Counted from the stretch's first letter, positions 31,901 through 45,185 are shown. The stretch: DNA of 64,000 nt from Panicum virgatum (GCF_016808335.1 NC_053138.1:51676951-51740950), one strand, 5' to 3'. The notes: generated by a model from the letters alone, not told the origin. Numbers and translations: made by a program.

Positions 31901-34489
31901 GCCATCATCACCGGTGTCGCCGCCTTTTCAGGCGGTGACTCCATCCGCTACCGGTCCTCGTCAAGCTGGCACTTGATCCGAGTCCGCGCCTCCTGCCGTT
32001 CTCGCGCAGACACCGCCGCCGATGTTGCTGAAGGAAGACCCCCGTGCACTTTTCAGCTGTCTGGTCTACCATCACCATCCGCCGCTAACCGTCCTGCTGC
32101 TGTCCTCGGCCAGAAGCTGCTGATCTTGTGTACTCGGGTGCCTCGACGACGCTTCAGACCCATGCCCTCCTCCACGGCTTCGACCATGTCCACCTCGACC
32201 TCGACTACTTCGGCACTAAGGGGCTACCATCTGCTTGACAAGCCTCTTTGGCTCCCGTTCCAGCCACAACATCTGCTGCACATCGACGTGCGACTGCAGG
32301 GGGATGTCATCTGTTCGGCTTATTCTCCAGTCTCATCGTTTGCGCGCTCCCGTTGTGACTGCGGGGGGATGTTAGAGTATATTAGGCAACTCCGGATATG
32401 ATTAGTTTAGGATTGATTGTAATCCCGAGATAACCTTTCTTATCTCTAGGAGAGGCTACTTGCCGTCCAAGTCATTTACTCCTCTATAATCAGCCCAAGA
32501 GGCTCAAGCAATATATCGACCACATTATACGCATCCTACTTTTCTACAATATTAATACAATGCTGGTGTCATCAAACAGAGGATCCATTGAAACACAATA
32601 ACCCGATGCATAGCACAGTATTTTGAAATATGTAGAAAACTCATCAGATGTCACAAGTTGGGACAGCTGAGAAAAATTAAAGAAGCCTTATTACCTTTGA
32701 GAAGTTTCCATGCTGTTCTTTGTGAAACATGACGAACTACAATCCTTTCCAATACTCGTCTGGTTGTGACAATAGAAGTCTGAAATGTAAAAGGACAAGA
32801 GTATATATATAAATAACTTTATACTTTGAATAGGAAAAATAAAATGGCCTTTTGGCCAATCTTAAGCTTCTTCAATATAACTTAGGCTTCAGGTTATATG
32901 TGCCATAAACCTCCCTCCTCACAGGTTAGATTATTTGGGCTTTTAGTACAAACCAAACGAATTTTTTCATGACAATCCCAGGAAGCCCAACCTACCTGGC
33001 CTCAATTCAGATTCCAAGCCACATGAGATTACTAGGAACGAAGTTATAGTTCATATATACAGACAAAAGTATTATTACTTATTTTGAAGGTAGTCAAGAT
33101 GGAATGCTAACATCACAGTAATATTCTTAAAAAGTGCAGCAAGTAAAAAGAATTCAAGCAACCTTTATTCATGTGTCAAGCAACCTTTATTCATGTGTAG
33201 TGTCAAGTTACACATTAGAAACGTTCAATATCAAGCTAATGAAGTGTTAAAATTAGAACATACTAACTAATCAATCTGGGTATCTGATCACCAGTTTGAC
33301 AATAGAGTGTTTGCACAAAACATGTAAAAGTAAGTGCTTCCTACTGGAGATGCATACTAGGCAGTTCGTTAAAGTTAGAGAGCTGATTGCGGGCAAGTTC
33401 ATAGAAAGCGTGTACAAGTAAATAAGAAAAATAAAAGAACTTACCTCACGCATGATTTGCTTCACTGAATTGTGGAAGGGAGTAACCAGATCCACATGCT
33501 TCTCTTCAGGAGCATCTTGAAGCAGATCTTCGTCCTCATCATCAGTATCAGCGTGAGGTTTAGGCTGTATGAGTGGCAAGTAGTACAACAGGAAGGACCT
33601 CAGGGTTGTGATGGTAAAATTCTTCAACCCAAACGCTGAAAAGAGTGGCTTCAGTTCCAAAGGGTATTCCTTTGTTGGGTGTTGGAAGTGGTCTGTCCTT
33701 GCTTGTTTGATGGAGTCGAGGATCTTGGTATTGATGTCATTAATAAGTTCAGGAGCGCCGTTCCATCCAGCAGTCGTGCCAGCATCGCAATGAGCAACAG
33801 TAAACCCAGGAAAGCTGAAGCAGGAATGCAAATTAACCAGTGTCAGGACAATAAAATCAAATGAAGCAAAAGAAGACTAAGAAAACTATAAGCAAAACTA
33901 AACGTCTCGATATCATCAAGACTGTGTAGCAATTTTTTACTGAGTAACTTTCGCATATAATTATAATCAGAATTCAACCTTACTAAACTACAATCAATCT
34001 TCCTGCCCGCAAGAATCTAATAAAAATCTAATCTTTCAACTTCCTGCTCTTCCCACGATAAAGCAAGAGACGCCAATCAACCTACGGCGACCAAACCCAG
34101 CACCACCGGAGCCTAGCTCGCTGCTTGCACCTAGAAGAGTCGATCAAATCCCTCGACACAGCTTGTGCTACACAGCGCGTCGAACACCTCGAGCGCGGCG
34201 CGCCTACACGGGTGAGCCGGGCGCTGGCAGCCAAGCACGCGCCGGGGGGAAGCCCCGGCTCGCAGCGCGATAAGTCCTAGCACGAGTAGACCGAGGTGGA
34301 GGGGGAGGGGCAGACGAACCCGAAGAGGTGGCGCGCGGAGAGGGGCACCCCGGTCGAGGAGAAGGCGGCGGCGGCGGTCGCGGCGAAGGCGGCGGCGGAG
34401 AGGCCGGCGTGGGAGTGGGCGGCGGAGGAGGCCCCGGCGCGGGGCAGGCGGGAGGTGAGGTCGAGGAGGAGCGCGAGGCCGACCGTCAT
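28961..34489 (-). CDS. Conserved plant membrane protein of unknown function, 6 exons
   Basis: In - strand order the exons are 34489-34320, 33814-33445, 32779-32695, 29634-29548, 29462-29211 and 29034-28961. All borders are GT-AG with matching phases, giving 1038 bases and 345 residues. The N-terminus is alanine-rich and hydrophobic. A soluble middle follows with an acidic stretch (DTDDEDEDLL) and a basic region (SKSAKRKASRGM). Three hydrophobic segments lie near the C-terminus: LGVAAAWVVQSII, CFSLVLASVGAGIGALL and VAGPIVAIIVFEK. The glycine-rich pair around GAGIGALLHPVHGQWFGCALGD looks like a conserved membrane motif. I do not recognise a named family and assign no function. The long fourth-to-third-exon intron carries an LTR element (31121-32548) and a small inverted-repeat element (30404-30878). 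Confidence 0.8.
30404..30878. mobile_element. Small DNA element rich in GATTAGTCG motifs
   Basis: The ends are inverted: TACAGTCGTCCGACTA on the left and TAGACGACTGTA on the right. Many copies of GATTAGTCG, CGACTAAT and similar words cluster within about 130 bases of each end, as subterminal transposase-binding repeats do. The middle is ordinary sequence. Target duplication is unclear: TA flanks the CAGTCG core on both sides, but no 8-bp hAT duplication was found. Confidence 0.55.
31121..32548 (+). mobile_element. Short-LTR non-autonomous retrotransposon in intron of gene at 28961
   Basis: Two 179-bp LTRs (31121-31299 and 32370-32548) begin TGTTAGAG and end CTACA, with about a dozen differences. 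The 5-bp target duplication ATATT flanks the element. The primer site TGGTATCACGAG directly follows the left LTR, and the purine tract GCGGGGGGA directly precedes the right LTR, so it reads on the + strand. The internal 1.07 kb is GC-rich with no recognisable gag or pol; short open frames are treated as relics. Confidence 0.9.
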
Positions 34490-35248
34490 GGCTGGCGCGC
34501 GGGGGGATCTCGAGCTTGTCGAGGCGATGGCCGAGCCGACCGCTCGCTGTCATGGAGAGGAGGAAGAAGGGGAGGAGCCGAGGCGAGAGAGATATGGGCC
34601 GGGTCCGAGTTCGGGCCGAATTGCGCCCAGCACGGCGTGCGAGTAATGGACTCTTCTTTTTCTTTTTTCCCCTACTATAAAAAAAAGATGGATTCCTTCC
34701 TCTTCTCTTCTTACAAATTCCGAGTTTGATAATACAAACATGTTATTTTTCAAAGTTTGAAATATTTTGAATGCTCTGATTCTAAAACAGCTTTCTGAAT
34801 GAGAAGACGATGCACTCGCCACTCGATTGGTAATTGCCAAGGCCACTCGCTCACTCCTGATGCAAGAAACTAGTGTTTGGGTCCTATGTCTTCCCACATC
34901 TATTAGACACATGTATAGAAGTGGATCTCACAGCTCGTGATGGATTTAGGGGCGGTTTGGATTCCAAGGGCTAAAGTTTAGCCTCTATCGAAGGTTCAAT
35001 ACCAATAAGGAGGACTACACGTGAATAGAAGTTTTGAACTAATTATATAACACTGTTAACACTCAAAATTAACAGAAGGGCCATATTAGGGAGAAAATAA
35101 GGTTGGGGTCATATAGGGAAGTTTTGAAAAAAAAAGGAGGTTAAGGAAGGAAGAGCTAACTTTAAAGGGCCATATAGAGAATTTTCTTAAAACTCTTCCT
35201 CATCTCTCCTCGTAATGATACTACCAGCAAAATTGCTGATGTGGCATG
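34490..35248. other. Upstream region of the - strand gene; MITE fragment
   Basis: Holds the 5' flank of the gene starting at 34489. A fragment at about 34951-35055 (GGGGCGGTTTGGATTCCAAG, TAAAGTTTAG, AAGGAGGAC) resembles the 5' end of the same grass MITE type as at 1-122 but lacks a partner end. No gene is called. Confidence 0.45.
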
Positions 35249-36212
35249 TGTCGGTGTCCCGAAATGCCGACTAGTGAATTTGAGATTGCATGTCTAGCCC
35301 AGATGGTGCGCAAAGTAGATGCAAGGATGTGAACTGGTTCGGGTGAAATCCCTACGTCTAGTTCATAATGTTTGTGTAACTCGCTCTTGTTTGCGGTAGG
35401 GTTACAAACAATTGAAAGAGAGAGTGAGCTCCCAAGTCTCCAGTGGCTAAGTGTTGGATGGGTTTTCATGAGAGAGTTCAAAAGTTGGATCCCCTGCGCA
35501 GGAGGTCCCCCGTTCCCTTTTATAGGCCAAGGAGGGGGGGAGAGAGAGAGAGATAGAGAGAGAGAGGGGGGAGGGGGGAGGGAGGGAGGGAGGGAGAGAG
35601 AGGGTCTTTGGGATCAGGATCGTGTCTTCCTTCTCCACATGTGGGTCCTGCCGGTCATGTAGATGACGACAGAAGTGTCCGCGTGTCAACCCCCTGGCAT
35701 GGTGAGCAACCTGAGCTCCCTGTTATGGCCTGTCACTTTCCATGGGTCATGTTGAGACGTGCATATCCCTATTCTAGTGCCAGAGGTTTGACCTGAGGCA
35801 TGATCCTTGAATGCGTAGTAGTTGAGGGCGGCGCAAGTCCCTAGGGATCCTACACCTTCGAGCCGCCTTCCCTTTGGGGGTCAGACGAGGCCAAGTCTGC
35901 ACCCTCGGGGTTGGGCGAGGCCGAGCCCGCGGCCTTGGGTTGGGTGAGGTCGAATATGTGTCCTCGGGGTCGGGTGAGACGGAACCTCCCCTTTGGGGGT
36001 CGGCTCCATCCTCACCGGTCCCCTATGAGGCGTCGTAGGCTAGGAAGGCACCACATGCCCCACACCTAGACCTCTACTAGGCGGTTGGGACTTCTTCTGC
36101 TAGTGGGCCGCCCATGGCCATGGGTTTGCCTAACTGGGCCAGGCTATCCGGTTGAAGCGGGCTAATCCCGTGGCTAGGCCCCTAAGGACCGTACTTCAAG
36201 GTATCCATGATA
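35249..36212 (+). mobile_element. Probable solo or truncated gypsy-type LTR
   Basis: Starts TGTCGGTGTCCCG and runs to about AAGGTATCCATGA. It contains a TATA-like TTTTATAGG near 35518, a (GA)n-rich tract at 35534-35605, and about four imperfect repeats of a GGGTGAGGCCGAG-type unit at 35870-36010, as in large grass gypsy LTRs. No clear CA end or 5-bp target duplication was found, so the boundaries are uncertain. Its ORFs are not genes. Confidence 0.5.
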
Positions 36213-39200
36213 TTTAATCCCGTTAGCATGTGTCATTTAGTGACTATAAACTTGGTCTAAAAGCATGATTAATAATTTACCCTGCTACTGCTACTGTCTT
36301 TATACTAGTGCCACAACACTTAAGATGCATCTAACAACCAACTCGTATAATCATTCGTTCTTATAATAATTTGTTGTTGATATAGTTTCCATCATTGATA
36401 CGTAGCCCACCTCATCCTCTCATAAAGTATTTGTGTTTCAGTTGACGGTAAGCTCGCAACCCACTTCTTTCTATCTTCTCTTCTTTGCTCCGCATCAGCA
36501 TTAATGTAATATGACAACTCATACAGCCTGCTTACATCACCGTATAATATCTGTTCTTAACCCGATCAGCAGTCACTGCTTGCTCTGTTTTCTTGAGTCT
36601 TGTTTTCCTCTGTTTTCTAGTATGGATTTAAATTTAAACTCGAGCTTCTGCCACGTCACGATATACGGTTCTATGGGAATAGGCCCATGTAGTGTAAACG
36701 GGCCTCTTTGGTCCTGTCCTGAGCTTTGCTGCTTGGCCAGGGTTGCAACAAAACAGGGCACCCAGGAAATCTTGAATGACTCAGTAAAGGGCGTACCCAG
36801 TGCCGTAGGTTTCCCGCACTTGAATGACTCAGTATTTAACAATTTACAATTGATGTTCTATAGAATCAGTTTGATTTGAGAAAATAAAAAATGAGAAATA
36901 AATCCTAGTTTCAAATGATGATCCTAATTGTATCCTCTTCTGCTCCTTTGTTTTCCCTTTGCTTGTAAATACACTCTTTAATGTCACTAGAGTGATTTTG
37001 CTCTTGGGGGTGGGAAACTTTAATTTGATCTCTCAGTTTTTTTTTGGGTGCTCCATACTATTCTTCAGGGACATATTAATGTACATTAATAGATCCTTTG
37101 AACCCACTTTATATCGTTTTGTTATCAAACAAGTGGTAGATAGGTTGCCGTACCAGCGCTTGGTTAATTAGTTCTAAAAAAACCACCTAGGCCAATGCAT
37201 CAAGATCTCAACAGAGATAAGGAATTGCCTCTTAGGATGGGGACATAGAAGCACAACATTACATGCATGGCTCGCTTTGGGAACACAATTTCGACGGTCA
37301 AATGGCAGAAAGGTAAAGTTCTTTAAGCTTCATAGTACTATGCCCTTGCCTGGTCCCTTGCACTTGCAGTATGTATCTTTCTTGAGAACATATATATAGT
37401 ATATGCCTATGAGAAGTAAGATAACAGACCTAAGCATTGGTTGCTGGCTACCATGAATAGCAAGCTCACCAAGAACAAGAACCAGGTACAAGTACAACTG
37501 TACAAGTTACATTGGTGTGGTGCCCAACACAATTGGAGCTTAAGTTAGAAGGAATGAGATTGTCGCATCTGGCGCCCTAGACCAGTAATTTGAGTATGTA
37601 CCAACATTTTACACAGTAGCAACACAAGTAGAAGCGAGTTGAGGTTTTTTTAGTTTCTTAGGCCTAGTGCTAGGCTGTATAAATTGCACGTATACAAATG
37701 CATGAGACAAAAGAAAATCTGCAGAGTGGGGATTTGCACGTGATACAGTGTACTTTAAAGTCTTAAAATATTCAACTTATAGTTGGCATTTGTGTATACT
37801 ACTCAACAGGATCATTCATGTCCTTGGAAAGGGAAGATTATCATTGCCTAGGTATTAGTTAGTGTAGCTTCTCAATTATTCCCTCTAATTCAAACTTGCT
37901 CCCTAGCATGGTCCAATCTGATTCTGTTTATCCAAAAAAAAATAGCGAAAAACGGCCCAAGTAAAACACCCATTTGCTTCATGAAAGAATTTTTCATTCT
38001 TTTATGCATGGTTTGAATACACTATTAATTCTGGAACACCGAGCACTACCATTTTCCCAAAAATATTTTATAACTGAAAATCTGAGTTCTGAAACTGAAT
38101 GAGATTTTCCAAAAATGTTGTGTTGTCTACTCTTGGATAATCGGTAATTTGAAAGTACCTAGGCAACATGATCTCTCATTCTTAGATGAAAATATGAATT
38201 GTTGGTGTTGAAATAGTCACCATTATGTCATCTAATGCTCTTTATATCATGGACGCGCGTTGCAAAAGTTCTCGTCTTGAAAGAAAAGATGAAAGTAAGG
38301 CCACCAGCCTTGGATTTATTATTCTTCCAGCAATCATAATGAGTAGCTTTCAAAGGAAAAAGCTGATGAAATAAATTATCTGAACTCGTGCACTTCTTTT
38401 GCAAAAGCATGCATTGCTAATCTACTATAGCTTTGGAATGTGAACCTGAATCTGTTCTGATGCATCAACACGACATCAGGTCAATAATTTTCAGAATCCA
38501 GAGCAGCTGAAAAAGTTCAGCCAAGCATACAATCCTACTGGAAAAGGTTTTAGAAACAAATTTATTCACGTCGGCCTAAAAGGCCTACCACAAAATACTG
38601 AAATTCATAACACACTGTTGTACGAGTGGCCTAAAAGGTCACAAAGTTGTGATTTCTCCTGAAATTCTTGTTATTTTTACATAGTGGCCTTTCTCCTCTT
38701 ATTTACAAAATACATAAGTATCCTAGTTTAAGACCTCCCCCCCCCCCCTAGTTGTTTCAGAAGATTTGTTTATCACAGATTGTAAAGATTTCAAAATGTA
38801 AACAACCAGTCCTAATCTAAGGGACTTCTTGAAGCACATCGAAAAATCAGGCATTTTTTTCCTCCAAACATTCAAAAAATGGAGGCCTAAATTCCAATCA
38901 CAATAACATCATATCCCTCCACAGATCTAGAGACGCTCTGAAGGGGTATGTTAAATTGGTGTACAAGTGCTTTTGCATTTCTGTCGTTTATATTGATAGT
39001 CAAATAGCCTTTCATGGCACTTGAGTGAGAATATGACTAATCTGATTTGTGTACTGAAAAGATAGTCCCTAAGATAGCAGGGATGAATGACCTTACAGCA
39101 TAACTGGAGCTAGTAGGATGAAACAAGTCACAAATAAAAAAAGATGAATCAAGTCTAGAAAACATCAAGATGTCCACTTCAAGAATGTGCCTGAAAAGCA

Positions 39201-39437
39201 TATTCATATCAGGACCCACACATTGTTAAAAGAAGGACCCACAGATGTGGAAACAACAAGAAGATAGGATCAGCAGCTAGACAGTGAGATATTGCCTAGT
39301 GTGCTTGTGCACTGTGGGAATGATTGACTTATTCGTCGAGATTTGTGGCTCTGCGCCTTTTGCTCGAGCTCATGGACCGCGAAATGATAGGTGCCTCTTT
39401 GAGATGTCCCTTTCTATTTGTAGAGAATGCCATGCAT

Positions 39438-39530
<93 letters not shown>

Positions 39531-41421
39531 AGGAATCCCTTTTTGTTTTTCGCAGAAGGTTCAGTAATCATGAGAGCTTGTGTGACCTTACTTTCATGGC
39601 TGTCGGCTTTAGATGCATCATGCTCCCAGCTAACCATTGTCACCTAAAGCTGAAAAGAAATCAGTTGGTGGAATTTGATTGAAGGCTACTTGTGATCAGA
39701 ACACTACTGCCGCATTTGATTTTAATTGGCTATGCACAATTAATTGCAAAGTTGATGTCTATATTATTTGTGTGCATATAAGAGATTCAGAAGGCATATG
39801 ACTCTGTCAGTTTTTATTAGTACTTACAAGGACTCAAAGACACCTCTCATGATTATAGATAGCAGAAAAATTAGTTTCTGGACAGATATTGTGTTGAACG
39901 ATACATATCAGTCCACATTTCTGTACGTCAATCGCACCATTCTGCACATGAGCAAGAAGCCGAGAGCTGATTTGTGGATGAACAGGTGGACTTAAACTCA
40001 TACACAGTACTTGATCTAGGTTATTTGGCATTTAAATTTTACCTAGTCCTCTGTTACAAAAATGAAATATAATGAAGAAAAAATGGCATTAATATTTAGT
40101 ACTATTTAGCTGACCTACTGTTCTGTAATGTTGTTCAAAGTGTGTAAAGGCTACATTTTATCTTGTTATGTATATTTGCATATAACAGATTAGCATTTGT
40201 CAGTTGCTGCACGTTATTGTACCTACCTGTAAGCATATCCTGGCAACTCATCGTCTTTTAGAGATCTGATCAGAAAACAAATAGGCTTTTAGAGTAGCCT
40301 GGGAATGGGGAAACTACCGGATGCTAAGCGTTTCATTCAAAGCTTGTACTGTCGGTGGCTATTTTAACTTGCATGCTTGTCTGATACTCTGATATGCCAC
40401 TTTGCAATCCTGCTCTGACACTGTAGATATAATACTTCTGGGACTTCATATTTAAAATATTTAATTGAGGTGATTGAGGAGGACCATTCCAAAGTAGATC
40501 TAATTTGATTCAGGGCCATTGATGTGTTTACTAAACTTGTTTCTTTGCCTCATCCAGTACTAATGGCTCATGAAACTCGAGAAGGGGCATTTGTTTTCTT
40601 ATCACATAGGATTCCAGGTTTACAATTCGTGGGTTCTGTGAAGATTTGATCTATACAGCGATTGGTTGCCCCAAAGACTAGTACTGTTAGAAAATAGCAT
40701 GATACTACGCATCTACATCCTCTTGTCTATACATGACCATACCACAATATCCAAAAAAAAAACTCCGTATGAAAAGAAAAACCTGTGCATTAGTCACTCA
40801 CCACTAAATATTAATGTGTAATAAATTAACAAATTGTAACACTCCTCATTTTTGGGAACAAATAATTTGCACAGGAAAAGAAGGATGGGGCAAATCATGA
40901 ATGAACATTGAGCATCTCCCATTGCAAGGGGAAAGACTGCTGGAAAGGGGAGAAATTTCATTACGGCTTCACCTTTCATGAACAAAGTAAAACCCTGCTT
41001 TTGATAAGGGTGACAGGTACAGTGAGTGGTAGAGATGAGTATGTGAGGCCCATGTGGTAACTTTTAATTAACCCAGTAGTGCACATGGCATCCTCTTACT
41101 CCTAAGCTTATCAGACCCCCAAAGCTCTGCCTTGCATGTTGTCATCCCATAGGCAAACTGCAATGGACCACACCTTAACTATTGCTGTTATGCTGTACTT
41201 AATTAATAACTCTGACCATGATGCAAAGACAGCAGTTACCTTCATAACCTAGTGCTGCAAAGGACAGGGGTCGTGGGAACTGGTAACAGTTCACCAAAAA
41301 GTTTCAGTTTTTCTATGCATTCACTGCTGCAGTTACCTTTGCCCCCATCTATAAGTTTCAGAAAAAATGGTACTGCAGATGCATTCTCCATGGTGAGCCC
41401 TACTCTCCTCTGCTTCTCTTT
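36213..41421. other. Long intergenic region without supportable genes
   Basis: About 5.2 kb of ordinary AT-rich sequence. Seen in it: a duplicated CTTGAATGACTCAGTA about 47 bases apart (36772 and 36819), a run of nine C at 38740, and the (GA)n tract at 39439-39526. Short ORFs show no domain or exon-like neighbours. Confidence 0.6.
39439..39526. repeat. (GA)n microsatellite
   Basis: About 43 uninterrupted GA units. The Arg-Glu and Ser-Leu ORFs over it are artefacts. Confidence 0.95.
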
Positions 41422-42183
41422 GTGCCAATTCAAAAAATCCATTTGATAGGGAAACACACAACCTTTGCTTGCTTTCTCTTTCATGCCTGTCTTATCATGG
41501 CTTCGTCCTCCTTTAGCATTTGCATCATTTGTGCCACTAAAGCTCCCGCCCTTGTGAAGCATTTCTTGATGCCTCCCAGCTCCCAAATGGCCATACAACT
41601 CACACTCATACTCATTTCATGTAGCCTTTACAGTATGTATTCTTCTTCTTCATCATCTTCCCTCTCAGCATCTTCCTCGCTCGCATTGCTGGTTCTTGTC
41701 ATCTCCACCTGCATCTCCTTGCTCTTCTCCAACTTCAGACATCTACTCAAAGCAGCCGCCACCCGCAAAGGTAAGGCTCCCCCTTCAACGGAGGAGGCTG
41801 TGCATCAGGAGAAGTGCATTATGCCACAAGATGAGGTGACAGAGGATGCTCCAGAAGATTTGATCGGAAGACTATCAGATTCTTCAGAGTGCACCACAAA
41901 TGACGAAGAGTGCACCGAGGAGGGCTCAATCTCAGATGACATCGATGATGATGATGAGAGCCTCATTGAGATCTCTCTTGTTGATGGGCACTATGTGGGC
42001 ACAGGGCAGGATGAGCAATGTGCATACAAGAAGGAGCTCCTCGCCGAGTTCTTTCCTGATTTGGTGCTTGACAAGAGAGACTTCATCGACATCCTGTCGG
42101 AGATCAGCGAGGAGGACAGCCTGATTGAGATTGACATCGCAAGAGGCTCCATCAAGTGCTCAAACTTCGGTATCAAGACATGA
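41422..42183 (+). CDS. Single-exon acidic membrane protein, unknown function
   Basis: An intronless ORF of 253 codons from 41422, or 228 from the ATG at 41497, which is followed by MASSSF and may be the better start. The N-terminal half has two hydrophobic segments (MAIQLTLILISCSLYSMY and SLALLVLVISTCISLLF) separated by a serine run. The C-terminal half is very acidic with the ordered motif SLIEISLVDGHYVG, AEFFPDLVLDKRDFIDIL, SEEDSLIEIDIARGSIKC. That repeated SLIEI pattern and the even codon use argue for a real gene. Composition fits a membrane-anchored protein with a cytosolic acidic tail. I cannot name the family. Confidence 0.65.
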   Translation: MPIQKIHLIGKHTTFACFLFHACLIMASSSFSICIICATKAPALVKHFLMPPSSQMAIQLTLILISCSLYSMYSSSSSSSLSASSSLALLVLVISTCISLLFSNFRHLLKAAATRKGKAPPSTEEAVHQEKCIMPQDEVTEDAPEDLIGRLSDSSECTTNDEECTEEGSISDDIDDDDESLIEISLVDGHYVGTGQDEQCAYKKELLAEFFPDLVLDKRDFIDILSEISEEDSLIEIDIARGSIKCSNFGIKT

Positions 42184-42993
42184 AGCTGGCAAAGGTTTGG
42201 AGAAATTAAAACCTTCCTCTGCATTGGTTCAAAGCTCTAATCAGGGAAATTAAGGTAGCAGGTTGTACCTGTCCTACTACATGTAATGCTCTAAGGTGTC
42301 CTTTTTACAAGAGCTTATGGTTTTCTTTGTGATTCTTCAGCGGAAGCCTTGTTTTTGTCCTCTGTTTCTTAAAATATTATAGCTGAAATAACGTGATTGC
42401 ATATATTCTGATTAAATGGCCTGTACTTCTTTTCTTTGATATATATATATATTCAGTAGATGGTAACTATGTCAGTACTGTGCATAACTGTACATGCGTC
42501 TGTACGTTGATTTAAGTGTGGTTAGCAGTATAATTTTACCATGTAAAACGGGCTAAAATTATTTTGACTGCTGGAGTAACACAAAATATTCAGCTAACCA
42601 AATAATGTCACCTTAACGTACCTGATATGGTTTATAGATAAGGTCAACTTTTGTCCTTCTCAATGAAAAGCCCAAATTTAGCTCGTGCGGCTAAGGTCCG
42701 TATAGCAGTTTGGTTCTTTGAATTCGAGAAAGGCATCTTTGTAGGAGAGAATAATGTGATCTATTCCTCCAAACTCTAGAAGGGTGGGATATATAGTTCC
42801 TATACATGGGCCTCTATACATGGGCTCAATATACACCAACACCCCCCCGCGCGGTCTGAACTACCGGCACAGCGGTGTTCAAGACTGGACAACAAGAAAG
42901 CCAACGCCCCCTGCAGTCTGAACTACCGTCGCAGCGGTGTTCAAGACTGGACAAGAAGAAAGTACAAAGGGCAAATACCCCCCGCAGCCACAA

Positions 42994-43320
42994 CTAACCA
43001 CCTGCTACGTTGAGGCTGGAGCGAAACTCCGAGAAGGTAAAGGAGGGTAGTCCATTGGTGAAGATGTCGGCAAACTGGGAGGTGGTCGGGACATGGAATA
43101 CCCGAACGTCGCCGATGGCAACCCTGTCGCGCACGAAGTATAGGTCGATCTCCACATGCTTCGTCCGCTGATGCTGAACGGGGTTGGTGGAGAGATACAC
43201 GGCGCTGACGTTGTCGTAGTAGATGAGCGTGCTCTTGGCGAGCGGGCTGTGGAGCTCCGCCAAGAGCTGTCGTAGCTAGGACGCCTCCGCCACGCCGTTG
43301 TCTCTTGGGCGACAACACGG
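42994..43320 (-). pseudogene. Copia RNase H, C-terminal part
   Basis: Carries DNVSAVYLSTNP, QHQRTKHVEIDLYFVRD and the closing VPTTSQFADIFTNGL, all typical of Copia RNase H. It is out of frame with the preceding piece at 43356-43865. Confidence 0.8.
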
Positions 43321-43355
43321 TACTCCACCTCGGCACTGGAGCGGGAGACAACCGG

Positions 43356-43865
43356 CTACCGCTTGGACGACCAAGAGACAAGGTTGCCGCCCAGGAAGAC
43401 GGCGTAGCCGGAAGTGGAGCGGCGAGTGTCCGGGCAGCCAGCCCAGTCAGCGTCGGTGTAGACCACCAGCTCAGAGGTGTGAGAGCGGCGAAGAACCAAG
43501 CTGAAGCCAATAGTGCCACGGATGTAGCGGAGGAGACGCTTCAGTGCAGCAAGGTGAGACTCCCGGGGATCATGCATGTGAAGACAGACCTGCTGAACGG
43601 CATAGGTGAGATCCGGCCAGGTGAAGGTCAGGTACTGCAAGGCACCGGCAAGGCTCCGGTAGGCAGTAGGATCAGCCACGGGATCACCCAGATCAGTAGA
43701 TAGTTTCGCCTGAGTATCGACAGGAGTGGAGTATAGCTTGCAATCAGTCATCCCAGCCCGCTCCAGAATGTCGAGTGCATACTGCCGCTGGTGAAGGAAC
43801 AGGCCAGACGGGCGAGTCTCAACAGTAACGCCCAAAAAGTGGCGGAGCTGACCAAGATTCTTCAT
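43356..43865 (-). pseudogene. Copia reverse transcriptase end and RNase H start
   Basis: Starts with MKNLGQLRHFLGVTVE and continues with YRSLAGALQYLTFTWPDLTYA and VVYTDADWAGCPDTRRSTSGY. The latter includes the first RNase H aspartate. A frame break separates it from the YVDD piece upstream. Confidence 0.85.
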
Positions 43866-43907
43866 AGCAAACTTCTATTGCAGAGAGGAGATGACGTGCT
43901 CAAGCAA

Positions 43908-44411
43908 CTACTGACTGGTGAGCACAATATCATCAACATAGAGCAGCAGGTAGGCAGTCTCATCCCCACGGCGGTAGATGAACAGAGAAGTGTCAGCCTT
44001 GGCCTCGGTGAATCCCAAAGTCAGCATGAACGTGGCGAACTGAGAGTACCAAGCCCGAGGAGCCTGCTTCAGACTATAGAGGGACTTGTTGAGCCGGCAG
44101 ACCATGTTCGGATGACTCGAGTCCACAAATCCCGCTGGCTGAGAGCAGTACACTGTCTCTGACAGAGTGCCATGAAGAAAGACATTCTTCTTATCCAGCT
44201 GGTGCACAGGCCAGGAGCGAGAGAGTGAGAGCGAGAGAGTGCGAGCGAGAGAACCGTGCGCACAGTAGCAGGCTACCACTGGACTTAAGGTCTCATCGTA
44301 GTCCACACCAGGCCGTTGAGTGAAACCCCGGAGAACCCAGCGAGCCTTGTAGCGCTCCAGTATGCCATCAGCCCGACGCTTATGCGTCCAGATCCACTTG
44401 CCAGTGACCAC
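43908..44411 (-). pseudogene. Copia reverse transcriptase core
   Basis: Seen are KARWVLRGFTQRPGVDYDETL, VHQLDKKNVFLHG, LNKSLYSLKQAPRAWY and the catalytic YVDDIVL, all in Copia order. The segment after SPVV (ACYCAHGSLART) departs from the family pattern, and a serine/leucine repeat follows, suggesting two compensating indels. Confidence 0.85.
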
Positions 44412-44474
44412 ATTGCAACCAGACGGACGCGATACGAGGTCCCACGTCTGGTTGGCAAGAAGAGCCGCGTACTC

Positions 44475-45185
44475 CTATTCCATCGCGCGACGCCAGTGAG
44501 GATCCGCCAGGGCATCGCGGACAGAGGAGGGTACCGGAGAGACCCGCGGCTCTCCCTCGGAGGCGGAGAGAGTCGCGGCCTGAGACGCCATCCGTCGAGT
44601 CACCATGGGATGGATGTGCCGAGGATCCCGATGGATGACTGGCGGGTGGTACACCGCCGGCTCGACTCGAGAGCGAGTCGGCGGAGGCGGCTCCGGTGTA
44701 GAAGGCGGTGGCGACGGCTCCGGTGTAGGCGCCGCAGGAGCCGGAGGCGGCGCCGGTGTCGGTGCCGAATGACGCCGGTACACCTGCACCGGCTGAGCGT
44801 ATCGCGCAGGTGCAGGGAGAGGCACCGGGGCCGCGCATGATGCAGCAGGAGACACCGGGTCCCCGCGCAGCACGACCGGAGGTCCGGGGGCCGCGTGTGG
44901 CTCGAACGCAGGCACCGGGGCCGCGCCTGGTGCAGCAGGGATCACCAAAAGCGGCGTCGGTGTGCCGGGAGAACCTGCAGGGAACGGACAGACAGTAAAA
45001 GGTGGCTGAACCACCAGGTCAGTCGGAAACAGAGACTCCAGCTCGGGGTCAGGAGAAGGTGTGTAGGAGGTGGAGTAGGGGAAATCCGACTCGTCAAAGA
45101 CGACGTGTCGGGAGATCAAGACGCAGCGAGAGGTGAGGTCAAAGCATCGGTACCCCTTGTGGTTACGGGAGTACCCAAGGAACAC
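44475..45185 (-). pseudogene. Copia integrase C-terminal region and proline-rich linker
   Basis: Begins with MFLGYSRNHKGYRCFD and CVLISRHVVFDESDFPY, the usual Copia block after the integrase core. A long Pro/Ala-rich linker leads to the reverse transcriptase. Confidence 0.8.

Noticed and set aside
36511..36879. 122-residue ORF
   Set aside because: No domain, no exon partners, and composition like its surroundings.
39284..39682. 132-residue ORF with a long Arg-Glu repeat
   Set aside because: It is read through the (GA)n microsatellite; the flanks have no coding signal.
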